This document shows positions 40,656-49,954 of a stretch of DNA of 54,757 nucleotides, piece after piece. Numbering within the stretch: the first letter of the stretch is position 1; the number at the start of each line of letters is the position of its first letter. Origin of the DNA: Bacteroidota bacterium (lineage in GTDB: Bacteria > Bacteroidota > Bacteroidia > Bacteroidales > Prolixibacteraceae). The notes under the pieces are model-generated. The model had not been told where the DNA came from. It saw only the letters and a list, made by a program, of their open reading frames with translations, and did not search any database. A program made the translations under genes and the position numbers. The DNA lies in the NCBI GenBank assembly GCA_023251435.1, contig JAHEYU010000039.1:1-54757 (forward strand), in the 5' to 3' direction.

Positions 40656-41963
40656 ATGGCAAAACACACTCCAATAGATTACCTGATAAAACCAATGGGT
40701 CGCTTCATTAACAATTCGACAACCAGCGGCATCGTTCTTTTTATTGCGGCATTGGCTGCATTGATCATGGCAAATTCGCCCTTATCAGAGTTTTACAAAA
40801 GCCTGTGGGAATACAAGTTCACCATCGGATTCGAAAACTATAACATTTCAAAAACTGTGAGCCACTGGATAAACGACGGGCTGATGGCCATGTTCTTTTT
40901 TGTAATCGGACTTGAACTAAAACGAGAGGTTATTGGTGGCGAACTTTCGAACCCGAAAGATGCGATACTGCCTGTATTTGCGGGTTTTGGCGGGATGATT
41001 TTCCCTGCACTTATATTTTTGCTGTTTAATTTTGGTACCGAAACAGAGAGTGGATGGGGTATTCCGATGGCAACCGATATCGCGTTCGCCCTTGGAATCA
41101 TTTATCTTTTGGGAGATAAAGTTCCTCTTTCTCTTAAAATATTCCTGACCGCTTTGGCCATTGCCGACGACCTTGGCGCCGTGTTGGTAATAGCGTTTTT
41201 TTATACCTCACAGATATCGTACACAAGCCTGATGATTGGCGCAGCGTTTTTAGGAGTTCTTTATGCCGCAAATAAAATTGGAGTACGAAGCCCGGCATTT
41301 TACGGGATTGTCGGAGTTGGCGGGGTTTGGCTGGCCTTTCTGCTTTCTGGCGTTCATGCAACCATTGCAGGCGTTTTAGCAGCGCTTACAATTCCGGCAA
41401 ATGTAAAAGTTGACGACCTTCTGTTTACCAGAAAACTTCGTCAACTGGCAGTTTCCTTTGAAAACGCTGAAAAAAATGAGATCTCCTTAATAACCAAAGA
41501 ACAACTCGAAGTAATTGAAAATGTTCGGAATTGTACCAAAGCTGCGATAACTCCACTTCAGCAAATTGAGCACAGCTTGCACCCGATTGTAGCGTTTATA
41601 ATTTTACCACTCTTCGCCTTCGCAAATACAGGTGTCGAATTTTCAGGCAATTTTGCTGAAGGCCTGACTTCAAACATCACATTGGGCATCATTTTCGGAT
41701 TACTATTTGGCAAGTTCATCGGCATTGTTGGCGTAACAAGGCTAATCGTGTTTTTTAAACTGGCTGCACTTCCGCAGGGTGCCAGCTGGAAACAGCTTTA
41801 TGGTGTTGCCCTGCTGGCTTCGGTTGGTTTTACCATGTCGTTGTTTATTACGGAATTAGCCTTCTCAAATCCGGAACACATCGTTCAGGCCAAATTCGGG
41901 ATTCTAATTGCCTCGGCTATTGGCGGCATTTCGGGATATTTATTATTACGAAAAGGCAATTAA
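40656..41963 (+). CDS. nhaA: Na+/H+ antiporter NhaA
   Basis: A 435-residue inner-membrane antiporter. The signature FVIGLELKREVIGGEL and the essential Asp pair in ALAIADDLGAVLVIAFFY are present, as is GIPMATDIAFALG. It exports Na+ in exchange for protons. The family usually has about 390-430 residues; a longer loop between helices (about 270-310) accounts for the extra length. It follows the DUF389 gene and probably shares its transcript. Confidence 0.97.
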   Translation: MAKHTPIDYLIKPMGRFINNSTTSGIVLFIAALAALIMANSPLSEFYKSLWEYKFTIGFENYNISKTVSHWINDGLMAMFFFVIGLELKREVIGGELSNPKDAILPVFAGFGGMIFPALIFLLFNFGTETESGWGIPMATDIAFALGIIYLLGDKVPLSLKIFLTALAIADDLGAVLVIAFFYTSQISYTSLMIGAAFLGVLYAANKIGVRSPAFYGIVGVGGVWLAFLLSGVHATIAGVLAALTIPANVKVDDLLFTRKLRQLAVSFENAEKNEISLITKEQLEVIENVRNCTKAAITPLQQIEHSLHPIVAFIILPLFAFANTGVEFSGNFAEGLTSNITLGIIFGLLFGKFIGIVGVTRLIVFFKLAALPQGASWKQLYGVALLASVGFTMSLFITELAFSNPEHIVQAKFGILIASAIGGISGYLLLRKGN

Positions 41964-42018
41964 ACTGAACAAAAACAGAAGGGTACAACCATTTATTACA
42001 ATAATACATCCAAAATTT

Positions 42019-42026
42019 TACCTTTG
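42019..42026 (+). promoter_or_regulatory. -7 element
   Basis: TACCTTTG fits TAnnTTTG, 30 bases ahead of the secreted-protein gene at 42057. No -33 box seen. Confidence 0.4.
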
Positions 42027-42056
42027 ATGTTCTGATTTAAACCACTGCCCGATGCT

Positions 42057-42872
42057 ATGAAAAAATTTGCCTTATTCCTTATACTACTGCTGCCCATTTT
42101 TTCGTCTGGGCAATTATTCCCGAAGGTTCCCGATTTCAAGGGAAATATTGAAAGAATTGTTGAGAAAAGGTACGGCAAAGAAGTTTTCACTTCAAAAAGA
42201 GATTCAGGGGTTTTCAAGCCGGGAGCATTTTCGGGATGGAAATATACTTACCTGTTCGACGAAAAATCGAAACTCATTAAACGGGTAAATACACTAAGGG
42301 GAAAGGTGATGGCGGAATACCTTTACCAAAGCGAAACTATTGGCAACAAACTGACAGAAAGAGAGATAACTAAAGACCACGCCAGCAATCAGGCAGAAAA
42401 CAACATTGAATATGAAAATTTTACCGACTCGCGCGGGCTCATCCAAAAAGTAAACTCCTGGTCGGTTAACAAAAATACCGGCACCCGAGAACTACTGTTA
42501 TTCGAAACTGAAACAGAATATGACAACGATAAGCTGACAGGATTTACACGCTACTATATTGCAGAAAAAGGCGACACCACTGGCGGAGAAAGATTCAGCC
42601 TTTTCTACGATTCTGCCAATAGATTAATCAAGCTTGAACGCAAAGACATTGTACTGGATTTAAAAACCATTTTGTACTATAATTACAACAACCGGGGTGA
42701 TGTTTATCATTTTTCGATCGACTATTTAGTGGGATTGCGAAATTTCGATAACAACAAAAAACAGGATACCTTTTTTAAATACGACCGGCGGGGCAACTGG
42801 GTAAAAAAATATTATTTCATATCCGAGAAAAAGAGAGGCCTCGAAGCCAAAAGATCCATTAAATACAGGTAA
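42057..42872 (+). CDS. Hypothetical secreted protein with RHS/YD-like repeats
   Basis: A 271-residue protein with a signal peptide (1-18, IFSSGQ). The mature protein is a run of beta hairpins with repeated Y.YD/N-x-GxLIKxxxx motifs (TYLFDEKSKLIKRVNT, YDNDKLTGFTRYY, FYDSANRLIKLERKD, YNNRGDVYHFS, KYDRRGNWVKKYYF). This layout is like short RHS/YD repeats seen in secreted or lipoprotein Bacteroidota proteins. No catalytic residues are visible. Followed after 20 bases by a GNAT gene. Confidence 0.65.
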   Translation: MKKFALFLILLLPIFSSGQLFPKVPDFKGNIERIVEKRYGKEVFTSKRDSGVFKPGAFSGWKYTYLFDEKSKLIKRVNTLRGKVMAEYLYQSETIGNKLTEREITKDHASNQAENNIEYENFTDSRGLIQKVNSWSVNKNTGTRELLLFETETEYDNDKLTGFTRYYIAEKGDTTGGERFSLFYDSANRLIKLERKDIVLDLKTILYYNYNNRGDVYHFSIDYLVGLRNFDNNKKQDTFFKYDRRGNWVKKYYFISEKKRGLEAKRSIKYR

Positions 42873-42892
42873 TCCGTTACTCAGAATTTGGT

Positions 42893-43447
42893 ATGGAAAA
42901 TAATCCAGTTATATCAGACCGACTGATCATTCGCCGAATACAACCCGAAGATTGCAGTGCAATTTTCGAATACCGATCGGATTCAGATATGAATAAATTC
43001 CAGGGCTGGATTCCCGCAACTATTATCGATGTTCACCACTTCATTGCCAATAAAATTTCTCCTGAAATAAACCTTCCCGGAACCTGGTTTCAATTCGCAA
43101 TTGTGAAAAAGGACGACCACAGACTGATTGGCGATATCGGAATTCATTTCCCCACCGTTGATGAATTCCAGGTAGAGCTTGGCTGCACGCTCAACAAAAA
43201 CTTTCAGGGCAAAGGCTACGCCACCGAAGCGCTGAAAGCAACCATCAGCTACCTTTTCGACCAACTGGGCAAACGCCGGATGATTGCTTCCATCGATCCG
43301 CGAAACCTGCCATCAATAAAGCTCTTCGAACGGCTGGGATTCAGAAAGGAAGCCCATTTCAGGGAGAGTATACTCCTAAACGGCGAATGGGTTGACGATC
43401 TGGTCTATGCCTTGCTGAGGGACGAATGGAACCCTAACAGATTATAA
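42893..43447 (+). CDS. GNAT acetyltransferase, RimJ/RimL type
   Basis: A 184-residue acetyltransferase: SDRLIIRRIQPEDCSAIFEY at the start, then VELGCTLNKNFQGKGYATEALKATI (acetyl-CoA loop Q-G-K-G-Y-A) and IDPRNLPSIKLFERLGFRKEAHFRES. It transfers an acetyl group from acetyl-CoA, perhaps to an N-terminal amine, peptide or small amine. Its close start after the preceding gene suggests an operon, yet no functional link is evident. Confidence 0.9.
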   Translation: MENNPVISDRLIIRRIQPEDCSAIFEYRSDSDMNKFQGWIPATIIDVHHFIANKISPEINLPGTWFQFAIVKKDDHRLIGDIGIHFPTVDEFQVELGCTLNKNFQGKGYATEALKATISYLFDQLGKRRMIASIDPRNLPSIKLFERLGFRKEAHFRESILLNGEWVDDLVYALLRDEWNPNRL

Positions 43448-43473
43448 AAGCAATAACATTAAACAGTAAAACC

Positions 43474-45084
43474 ATGAAGAACTTCATTTCAGTATTATTA
43501 ATCTCTTTGGTATTTACGCTGAACACGCAAGCACAGAAAGTATTTAATATCACTGATTTTGGAGCAAAATCAGATTCAAAATCCGTCAATACAAAAGCGA
43601 TCAATGCAGCAATTTCAGCATGTAATAAAGCAGGTGGCGGTATTGTTTTAGTACCTGCCGGAACCTTTTTAAGCGGAACGATCAATTTGCTCAGCAATGT
43701 TGATTTTCATCTTGAAATTGGCGCAACCATAAAGGGAAGTGATAACCTGAAGGATTTCGAGATGAATGGCGTATTGTTTGGCCTGTTTTATACTGAAGAT
43801 CAGGAAAATATTTCAATTTCGGGAAAAGGAACCATCGATGGCAATGGCTCGTTTTACCACAAAGCGGAAATTCCCCACGGAATTGAAAACGGAGATGGAA
43901 CCGACTCTCGAAACAAATACACACGGCAAGGTGCCGGTTATATGAATTTTAAAGGGAATACAGAGGATGGACCAATCGCGTATACTGCCCGCCCCAACGT
44001 TATGCTCTTCTTTTCGCATTGCACACGTTTAAGCTTTACCGACTTTTTACTTATTAATTCACCTTCGTGGTCGATGAGGCTTAATGAGTGCGAAGAAGTA
44101 ATTGTCGATCGGATTACAATGCGCAATAATATGCTGATTCCCAATAGCGATGGCATCCATTCAACCTCATCCTGCAATGTGCGGATTTCAAACTGCGACC
44201 TTCAATGTGGCGACGATGCCATCATCGTTACGGGATATAGCGACTATTTCTCTTTTGACAACAACAAAATTGAGCAGGGCAAAAAATATGTTTATGGAAG
44301 CAAGGCTGGGATCGCCGAAAATTTTGTAGTCACAAATTGCATATTGTCGAGTCGTTCGGCTGGCATCCGGGTAGGCTATGGATATCAGGATATTCGCCAT
44401 TGCTATTTCAATAATATTGTCATTTTCAACTCCAACCGTGGAATTGTAATTAATGCCAGAGACAGAGGAAACATCGACGATATAACTTTCGAAAATATCT
44501 CGATAGAGACTCGCTTTCATACAGGCCACTGGTGGGGAAAGGCAGAGCCAATAAACGTTTCGGCGATTCCTGAATCATTGGAAGACAATAAAAAAGGCAC
44601 CATAAAAAATGTGCGGTTTAAAGGATTTAACATTATTGCCGAAACCGGAATTGTTGTTTGGGGTGAGAAAGAAAACGATATCAGCAATATCTCCTTTCAG
44701 GATATAAAATTGCACATTCGTAAAGGCAAGTACAACGAACTGCTGGGTGGAAATTTAGATTTGCGACCAGCTTACGATGTTAAAAGAGCTATTTTCACGA
44801 AAGATATTGCCGGACTTTATGCCAACAACGTAAATCAGTTTGAAATCAACAATCTGAAAATTACAAGGGATGAAAACCTGCCCGATTTCTACACAAATGG
44901 TATTTGGATAGAAAATTTCAGGAAGCTATTCATCGATCATTCCCAGATAAAATCATTGGACGGAAAGAGTTCTGATATTAAACTCGAAAATGGCGATGGC
45001 TGCAGAATAATGAATACCCTCGATCTGTTTGGTGAAAAAGTTACCACTACCTACAACAACGTAAAAAACTTAAAGGCAGATTAA
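43474..45084 (+). CDS. Secreted GH28 family protein (polygalacturonase-like)
   Basis: A 536-residue secreted beta-helix enzyme, signal peptide 1-20 (NTQAQ), starting VFNITDFGAKSDSKSVNTKAIN. The catalytic region has NSDGIHSTSS (Asp226) and CGDDAIIVTG (Asp247, Asp248), which match the NTD and DD motifs of GH28. The next conserved GHG loop is replaced by SRSAGIRVGYG, so it departs from classic polygalacturonases; this is common in Bacteroidota homologues. Substrate probably pectin-related, but other uronides are possible. Confidence 0.85.
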   Translation: MKNFISVLLISLVFTLNTQAQKVFNITDFGAKSDSKSVNTKAINAAISACNKAGGGIVLVPAGTFLSGTINLLSNVDFHLEIGATIKGSDNLKDFEMNGVLFGLFYTEDQENISISGKGTIDGNGSFYHKAEIPHGIENGDGTDSRNKYTRQGAGYMNFKGNTEDGPIAYTARPNVMLFFSHCTRLSFTDFLLINSPSWSMRLNECEEVIVDRITMRNNMLIPNSDGIHSTSSCNVRISNCDLQCGDDAIIVTGYSDYFSFDNNKIEQGKKYVYGSKAGIAENFVVTNCILSSRSAGIRVGYGYQDIRHCYFNNIVIFNSNRGIVINARDRGNIDDITFENISIETRFHTGHWWGKAEPINVSAIPESLEDNKKGTIKNVRFKGFNIIAETGIVVWGEKENDISNISFQDIKLHIRKGKYNELLGGNLDLRPAYDVKRAIFTKDIAGLYANNVNQFEINNLKITRDENLPDFYTNGIWIENFRKLFIDHSQIKSLDGKSSDIKLENGDGCRIMNTLDLFGEKVTTTYNNVKNLKAD

Positions 45085-45199
45085 TGAAAGGTGGGACTTC
45101 AAAAAAATGAAACTTACGATATGTTGATTTAATCTTTTTGAAAATGAGAGTAATATACAGGTCGATTGAATGAAAATGTCAAACAGAACAAGGATCGGA

Positions 45200-45226
45200 T
45201 TGCTGGATTAATATAGTGTACATTTG
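45200..45226 (+). promoter_or_regulatory. Candidate promoter, nearly leaderless transcript
   Basis: TTG (45200-45202) and TACATTTG (45219-45226), 16 bases apart. The next gene begins at 45243, so its transcript would have a leader of only about 10 bases. Confidence 0.45.
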
Positions 45227-45242
45227 ACAAAAATAATTGTTT

Positions 45243-45752
45243 ATGCAAGACACTATAATATGGAACCTTATCTCAAGGCATTTGGCAGAAGATGAGTCAA
45301 AAGAAGATAAAGAAATGTTCTTGGAATGGTTCAATCAAAGCGAAAAGAACAAAGAGTATTTCTATCAGGTGAAAGGAGTATGGGATCATTTGGAGATCAA
45401 AGATGAAGAGTTTTTAAAAATGAAAGCATCCTGGGCTTTTCGTGAAAAATTTTCCTTTACCAGAATAAAGAACTTTATCTTTCGGCAAGCACTTGGTAAC
45501 CTGGTGGGTTTTACTGTTGGGATGTGGGTAACGACTACATTCTCTCACAGCGTTTTAGAAAGAAAAAGCATTAAGAATCTTTTTGGGATAGTAAAGAGGA
45601 AAAATGTTGTAGTCGATGAAATTCCTCATTGGATGCAAGTCGGATTATCTATTTTGGTTGGCTTTATTGTGCTTGAGTTAATCAATTATTTCTTTCAGAC
45701 GAAACAATATTTGGTTTTGTGGAATTATATCAAGAGGACAGTAAAGGCTTAA
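45243..45752 (+). CDS. FecR-N-terminus-like membrane protein
   Basis: A 169-residue protein. Its first 60 residues (IWNLISRHLAEDESKEDKEMFLEWFNQSEKNKEYFYQVKGVWDHL) match the small cytosolic sigma-binding domain that opens FecR-type anti-sigma factors. The periplasmic FecR domain is missing; instead two membrane segments follow (about 80-100 and 132-152). There is no ECF sigma-factor gene beside it. It may be a stripped-down regulator or a remnant. The ATG at 45243 fits the domain start. Confidence 0.65.
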   Translation: MQDTIIWNLISRHLAEDESKEDKEMFLEWFNQSEKNKEYFYQVKGVWDHLEIKDEEFLKMKASWAFREKFSFTRIKNFIFRQALGNLVGFTVGMWVTTTFSHSVLERKSIKNLFGIVKRKNVVVDEIPHWMQVGLSILVGFIVLELINYFFQTKQYLVLWNYIKRTVKA

Positions 45753-45761
45753 TTCTTCCCT

Positions 45762-48700
45762 TTATTCCTTAACTCCCTCCAGCATTTCTTTCGCTTTTTT
45801 TACGCTTTTTACCTTTTCGAAGGTGAGCGAAAGTTTGTTGTTGCCTTCTTTCATGCGACAGGTTTGGTGGTGGGTTTGTACGTATTGAAGTACTTTCCCA
45901 AATACTGGCGACTGGTAATAAACCGATTGAGGATTGGAAATAAACTGGCAAACCATCTTTTGATGTTTCAGGATAATTTTCTCGATTCCCAGTTCAACAG
46001 CAACACGGCGCAGGCGAACCACTTCAATCAGTTCAATACTTTCGGGAGGCAATTTGCCAAAACGATCGGCCAGCCCGGCTTCGAACTGCACCAAAGCTTC
46101 TTCGGTTTCGAGGTTGTCGAGTTCGCGGTAAAGCAGCATCCGCTCCGAAATGCTCTGGATATATTTATCCGGGAAAAGCAATTGTAAGTCAGTATCAATC
46201 TGGCAATCGTTGCCAAATTTTACTTTCAGGAATGCCTGCGAAGTATCTTCTTTTTCGTCTTTGAAAAGCTCTTTAAAATCGGTTTGTTTCAGTTCCAGAA
46301 TCGCCTCGTTCAGGATGCGTTGATACGTTTCGAACCCGATATCAGCAATAAAACCGCTTTGTTCGGCGCCCAAAAGGTTTCCTGCTCCGCGAATATCCAA
46401 ATCCTGCATGGCAATGTTGAATCCGCTTCCCAGCTCCGAAAACTCTTCGATGGCACGCAAACGGCGGCTTGCTTCGGGCGTGAGGGTTGAAAGCGGTGGC
46501 GCCAGCAGATAACAAAATGCCTTTTTGTTCGATCGCCCCACCCTGCCACGAAGTTGGTGCAAATCGCTCAATCCAAAGTTTTCGGCATGGTTGATAATGA
46601 TCGTATTGGCATTCGGAATGTCCAATCCTGATTCGATAATGGTCGTGGCAATCAGCACATCGAATTCGCCGTTGATAAAATCCATCATTAGTTTTTCGAG
46701 TTTCTGACCGTCCATTTGTCCGTGCCCAACCACCGTGCGAACGCCCGGCACCAGTTTCCGGATTACCGTTTCAACTTCGTAAATATTCGCTACACGGTTG
46801 TGAATGAAAAACACCTGACCATCGCGCGCCATTTCGTATTGAATAGCCTCACGGATAATTTCTTCACTAAACCCATGTAATTCAGTAGCAATCGGGTATC
46901 GGTTGGGTGGCGGTGTTTGTATAATCGATAAATCGCGGGCGCCCATCATCGAGAATTGCAGCGTTCGCGGAATCGGTGTGGCTGTCAGCGTGAGCGTATC
47001 AACATTCAGCTTCATTTGTTTCAGCTTTTCCTTCACCGAAACGCCAAATTTCTGCTCTTCGTCAACAATCAGTAAACCCAGATCTTTAAAAACCACTTCC
47101 TTGCCCACCAGTTTGTGCGTTCCGATGAGGATGTCCACCTTTCCTGATTTGGTATCTGTAAGCACCTGCTTCACATCAGCTGGTTTGCGTAAACGACTGA
47201 TATATTCGACTCTGGCCGGAAAATCGGAAAGCCGGTCGGAGAAAGTTTTGAAATGCTGAAGCGCCAGAATGGTAGTCGGAACCAGCACTGCAACCTGCTT
47301 GCTGTCGGCCACCGCTTTAAAAGCAGCGCGAATCGCAATCTCGGTTTTCCCGAAACCCACATCGCCGCATACCAGCCGGTCCATCGGTATTTCCTTTTCC
47401 ATATCCTCTTTCACGGCAATGGTCGATTTCATCTGGTCGGGCGTATCTTCGTAGATAAACGAGGCTTCCAGTTCCTTCTGAAGGTAGGAATCGGGCGAAA
47501 AAGCGAAACCACGTTCCTGACGGCGGGCGGCATACAATTCAATCAATTCTTTGGCAATGTCTTTTACTTTGAGTTTGGTGCGGTCTTTCAGCTTTTGCCA
47601 CGCGCCACTCCCCAGTTTGCTGATGCTGGGCTCGGTTCCGTCTTTGCCCTTGAATTTCGAGATGCGGTGCAGATTATGAATGCTCACCAGCAACACATCG
47701 TTGTCCCGGTAACTTAGCCTGATTGCCTCCTGAAGTTTGCCGTCCACTTCAGTTTTAACCAAACCCATAAATTTTCCGATACCGTGATCCACATGCACCA
47801 CATAATCGCCCTGATGCAGTTTATTCAGTTCTTTCAAAGAAATGCTGTCGCGCTCGGCTTTGCGCGATTTTACCTCGTAACGGTGGTAGCGCTCAAAAAT
47901 CTGATGATCGGTATAACAGCAAATTTTCAGATCGCGGTCGATAAACCCTTCGTGCAACGTAAAGTTGACTGGCCTGAATTGAACCTCCAACCCTTTATCG
48001 TCGAAAATTGCCTGCAAACGATCGGTCTGCGAAACATTGGTTGAAAGAATATAATTGGTGAAGCCGAAGTTCTGATAATCAATCAGGTTTTCGGCCAACA
48101 TATCAAAATTCTTGTGAAATACAGGCTGATGTACAGTTTGAAAAGTAACGGTTTTCGAATGGCTGAAAAAGTGTTTCTGCCCGAATTCAGCACAGGTAAA
48201 ATGCTTAATTTCTTTCGGGAACATTGCTCCTGAAAACAGTTTTTCATGCCAGACTCGTCGTTCTTCTTCGGTTTCAGCCTTTTCGATGGTTTGACTGAAA
48301 TTATATTCCATCTGATCGGCAATCAGTTGAATATCGTGCAACAGCAAAATAGTCTCCTTCGAAATAAAATCAAGAAAACTGATTCTTTTAACGTCAGGTA
48401 AATCCTGCTGAATATTGGGAATAATGCTGATATGGGTCAGCGCTTCTTTCGAAATCTGGTTATCGATGTTGAAACTGCGGATCGAGTCCACCTCATCTCC
48501 AAAAAAATCGATGCGATAAGGATCTTCATTCGAAAACGAATAAATATCCACAATTCCGCCGCGAATGGAGTACTGGCCGGGCTCATAAACGAAGTCAACC
48601 CGTTCGAAACCATATTCGAACAGTACTTCGTTTACAAATTCGAGCGACAATTTATCGCCCTTCGACACCTGAAACGTATGCGAAGCAAGTCCTTCGCCCG

Positions 48701-49139
48701 AAATCACTTTCTCGACCAAAGCCTCCGGATAAGTAACCACCAGCAGCGGTTTCCCAACTTCTAACTTGTTTAGGACTTCTGTACGCAGAATAATATTTTC
48801 CTGCTCGATGGTTTCGAAATGAACCGATCGCTTGTACGACGAGGGAAAAAAAAGCACCGGAACTTCAGGAGCAAGCGTATTCAGGTCATCGTAAAAATAC
48901 GAAGCTTCCTCCCTGTCGTTCAGGCAAATAACAATTGTTTTTTTTATTTCTTCGGAAAGTAAACACGCGAGAATGCTCCGTGATGAGCCAACGAGACCCT
49001 GCAGATGAACCTTTTCACCCGGGGTATTCAACAGCTGGCGCAATTCGCCGAGCAAATCATGCTTTCTGAAAAGCTTTCTAAAATCCTTTCGCTCCAAAAT
49101 CAAAATATTTGGCTGCAAATGTAAGCAATAATGAGGCAA
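45762..49139 (-). CDS. mfd: Transcription-repair coupling factor
   Basis: A large protein of about 1125 residues. N-terminal UvrB-like domains are followed by the RNA-polymerase-interacting domain (LHQGDYVVHVDHGIGKFMGLVKTEVDG, about 455-480), the helicase motor (CGDVGFGKTE Walker A, LIVDEEQKFGV, TATPIPRTL, LRGRVGRS), and the C-terminal TRCF domain. Mfd dislodges stalled RNA polymerase and recruits UvrA. The start is uncertain: the frame has no ATG near the 5' end, so TTG at 49139 or a later TTG is used; the first 10-18 residues (MPHYCLHLQPN) may be spurious. Confidence 0.95.
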   Translation of the reverse strand: MPHYCLHLQPNILILERKDFRKLFRKHDLLGELRQLLNTPGEKVHLQGLVGSSRSILACLLSEEIKKTIVICLNDREEASYFYDDLNTLAPEVPVLFFPSSYKRSVHFETIEQENIILRTEVLNKLEVGKPLLVVTYPEALVEKVISGEGLASHTFQVSKGDKLSLEFVNEVLFEYGFERVDFVYEPGQYSIRGGIVDIYSFSNEDPYRIDFFGDEVDSIRSFNIDNQISKEALTHISIIPNIQQDLPDVKRISFLDFISKETILLLHDIQLIADQMEYNFSQTIEKAETEEERRVWHEKLFSGAMFPKEIKHFTCAEFGQKHFFSHSKTVTFQTVHQPVFHKNFDMLAENLIDYQNFGFTNYILSTNVSQTDRLQAIFDDKGLEVQFRPVNFTLHEGFIDRDLKICCYTDHQIFERYHRYEVKSRKAERDSISLKELNKLHQGDYVVHVDHGIGKFMGLVKTEVDGKLQEAIRLSYRDNDVLLVSIHNLHRISKFKGKDGTEPSISKLGSGAWQKLKDRTKLKVKDIAKELIELYAARRQERGFAFSPDSYLQKELEASFIYEDTPDQMKSTIAVKEDMEKEIPMDRLVCGDVGFGKTEIAIRAAFKAVADSKQVAVLVPTTILALQHFKTFSDRLSDFPARVEYISRLRKPADVKQVLTDTKSGKVDILIGTHKLVGKEVVFKDLGLLIVDEEQKFGVSVKEKLKQMKLNVDTLTLTATPIPRTLQFSMMGARDLSIIQTPPPNRYPIATELHGFSEEIIREAIQYEMARDGQVFFIHNRVANIYEVETVIRKLVPGVRTVVGHGQMDGQKLEKLMMDFINGEFDVLIATTIIESGLDIPNANTIIINHAENFGLSDLHQLRGRVGRSNKKAFCYLLAPPLSTLTPEASRRLRAIEEFSELGSGFNIAMQDLDIRGAGNLLGAEQSGFIADIGFETYQRILNEAILELKQTDFKELFKDEKEDTSQAFLKVKFGNDCQIDTDLQLLFPDKYIQSISERMLLYRELDNLETEEALVQFEAGLADRFGKLPPESIELIEVVRLRRVAVELGIEKIILKHQKMVCQFISNPQSVYYQSPVFGKVLQYVQTHHQTCRMKEGNNKLSLTFEKVKSVKKAKEMLEGVKE

Positions 49140-49191
49140 AGTGTTCCAACCGAAAAAAGTGATCAGTATTCAGTCTCAGTCTCTAAAAAAA

Positions 49192-49752
49192 TCACCATTT
49201 CATTTTTCCTTCAGGAGTTGATGGAAAAAGAGTGTCGCGCTGCTGAATGACGCGGCTGAAAAACTCCCTGACTTTGTTCATTTCAGAATCAGTAAGTTCA
49301 ACATCAATCCCCTCGTGACCAATGTATAAGCGGTATAAAATCGTTTTTGAATGAACGATCGAAACCCAGAGATTTTCAGGAACGATGAACTCACGAGACA
49401 TTAATTGTTTGTATTTGTAATTCGCCGATACAAGCTTTATTTTTTCCAGATCAAGCACCAAATACATCACAGAATCGAGTTCATCTGACCGAATGCCGGT
49501 TATAAACTGAAAATCAATTTTAGTATCAGGTATTATCCCGGATTTTATTTCTGAAATAAGATTGGCCGTCAGGTTATACGATGAGCGTCCACCCAAGTGC
49601 CCATTTTTCTCAACTGAATAAGCGGAAGGTTGCTGCCTTAGTTTGATGCTTTTTATTTCCTTGTACTGATCATCAACTTCGATGACCTTATTGATTGTAG
49701 AACAAGAATTAAGCAGTAAACAAGCGAACAAAATGAAGAGTATTATTTTCAT
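49192..49752 (-). CDS. Hypothetical lipoprotein
   Basis: A 186-residue lipoprotein from the Met at 49752 (MKIILFILFACLLLNSC, lipidation at about Cys17); an upstream start at 49800 would put 16 polar residues ahead of the signal. The mature domain has alternating hydrophobic strands and ends with a Ser/Arg-rich helix. I do not recognise a family. It lies upstream of mfd on the same strand with a 52-base gap. Confidence 0.65.
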   Translation of the reverse strand: MKIILFILFACLLLNSCSTINKVIEVDDQYKEIKSIKLRQQPSAYSVEKNGHLGGRSSYNLTANLISEIKSGIIPDTKIDFQFITGIRSDELDSVMYLVLDLEKIKLVSANYKYKQLMSREFIVPENLWVSIVHSKTILYRLYIGHEGIDVELTDSEMNKVREFFSRVIQQRDTLFPSTPEGKMKW

Positions 49753-49954
49753 AGCTGTTCTGTTAGCAGAATTTTGCCGGTATGTCAAAAATCGTTCCAC
49801 TTTTGCGTCAGAATAGCTTTTTCTTAAATTTCCTGTTCACAAACATTAACAACTCTTTTTAAAGGTTCGTTAAACTTTCAAGTTAGTCTCTTGTCTGAAT
49901 GGTATTGAAATAAAAAAAGTAGAATTTCTGAAGACATTAAACAAAAAGAGACAG

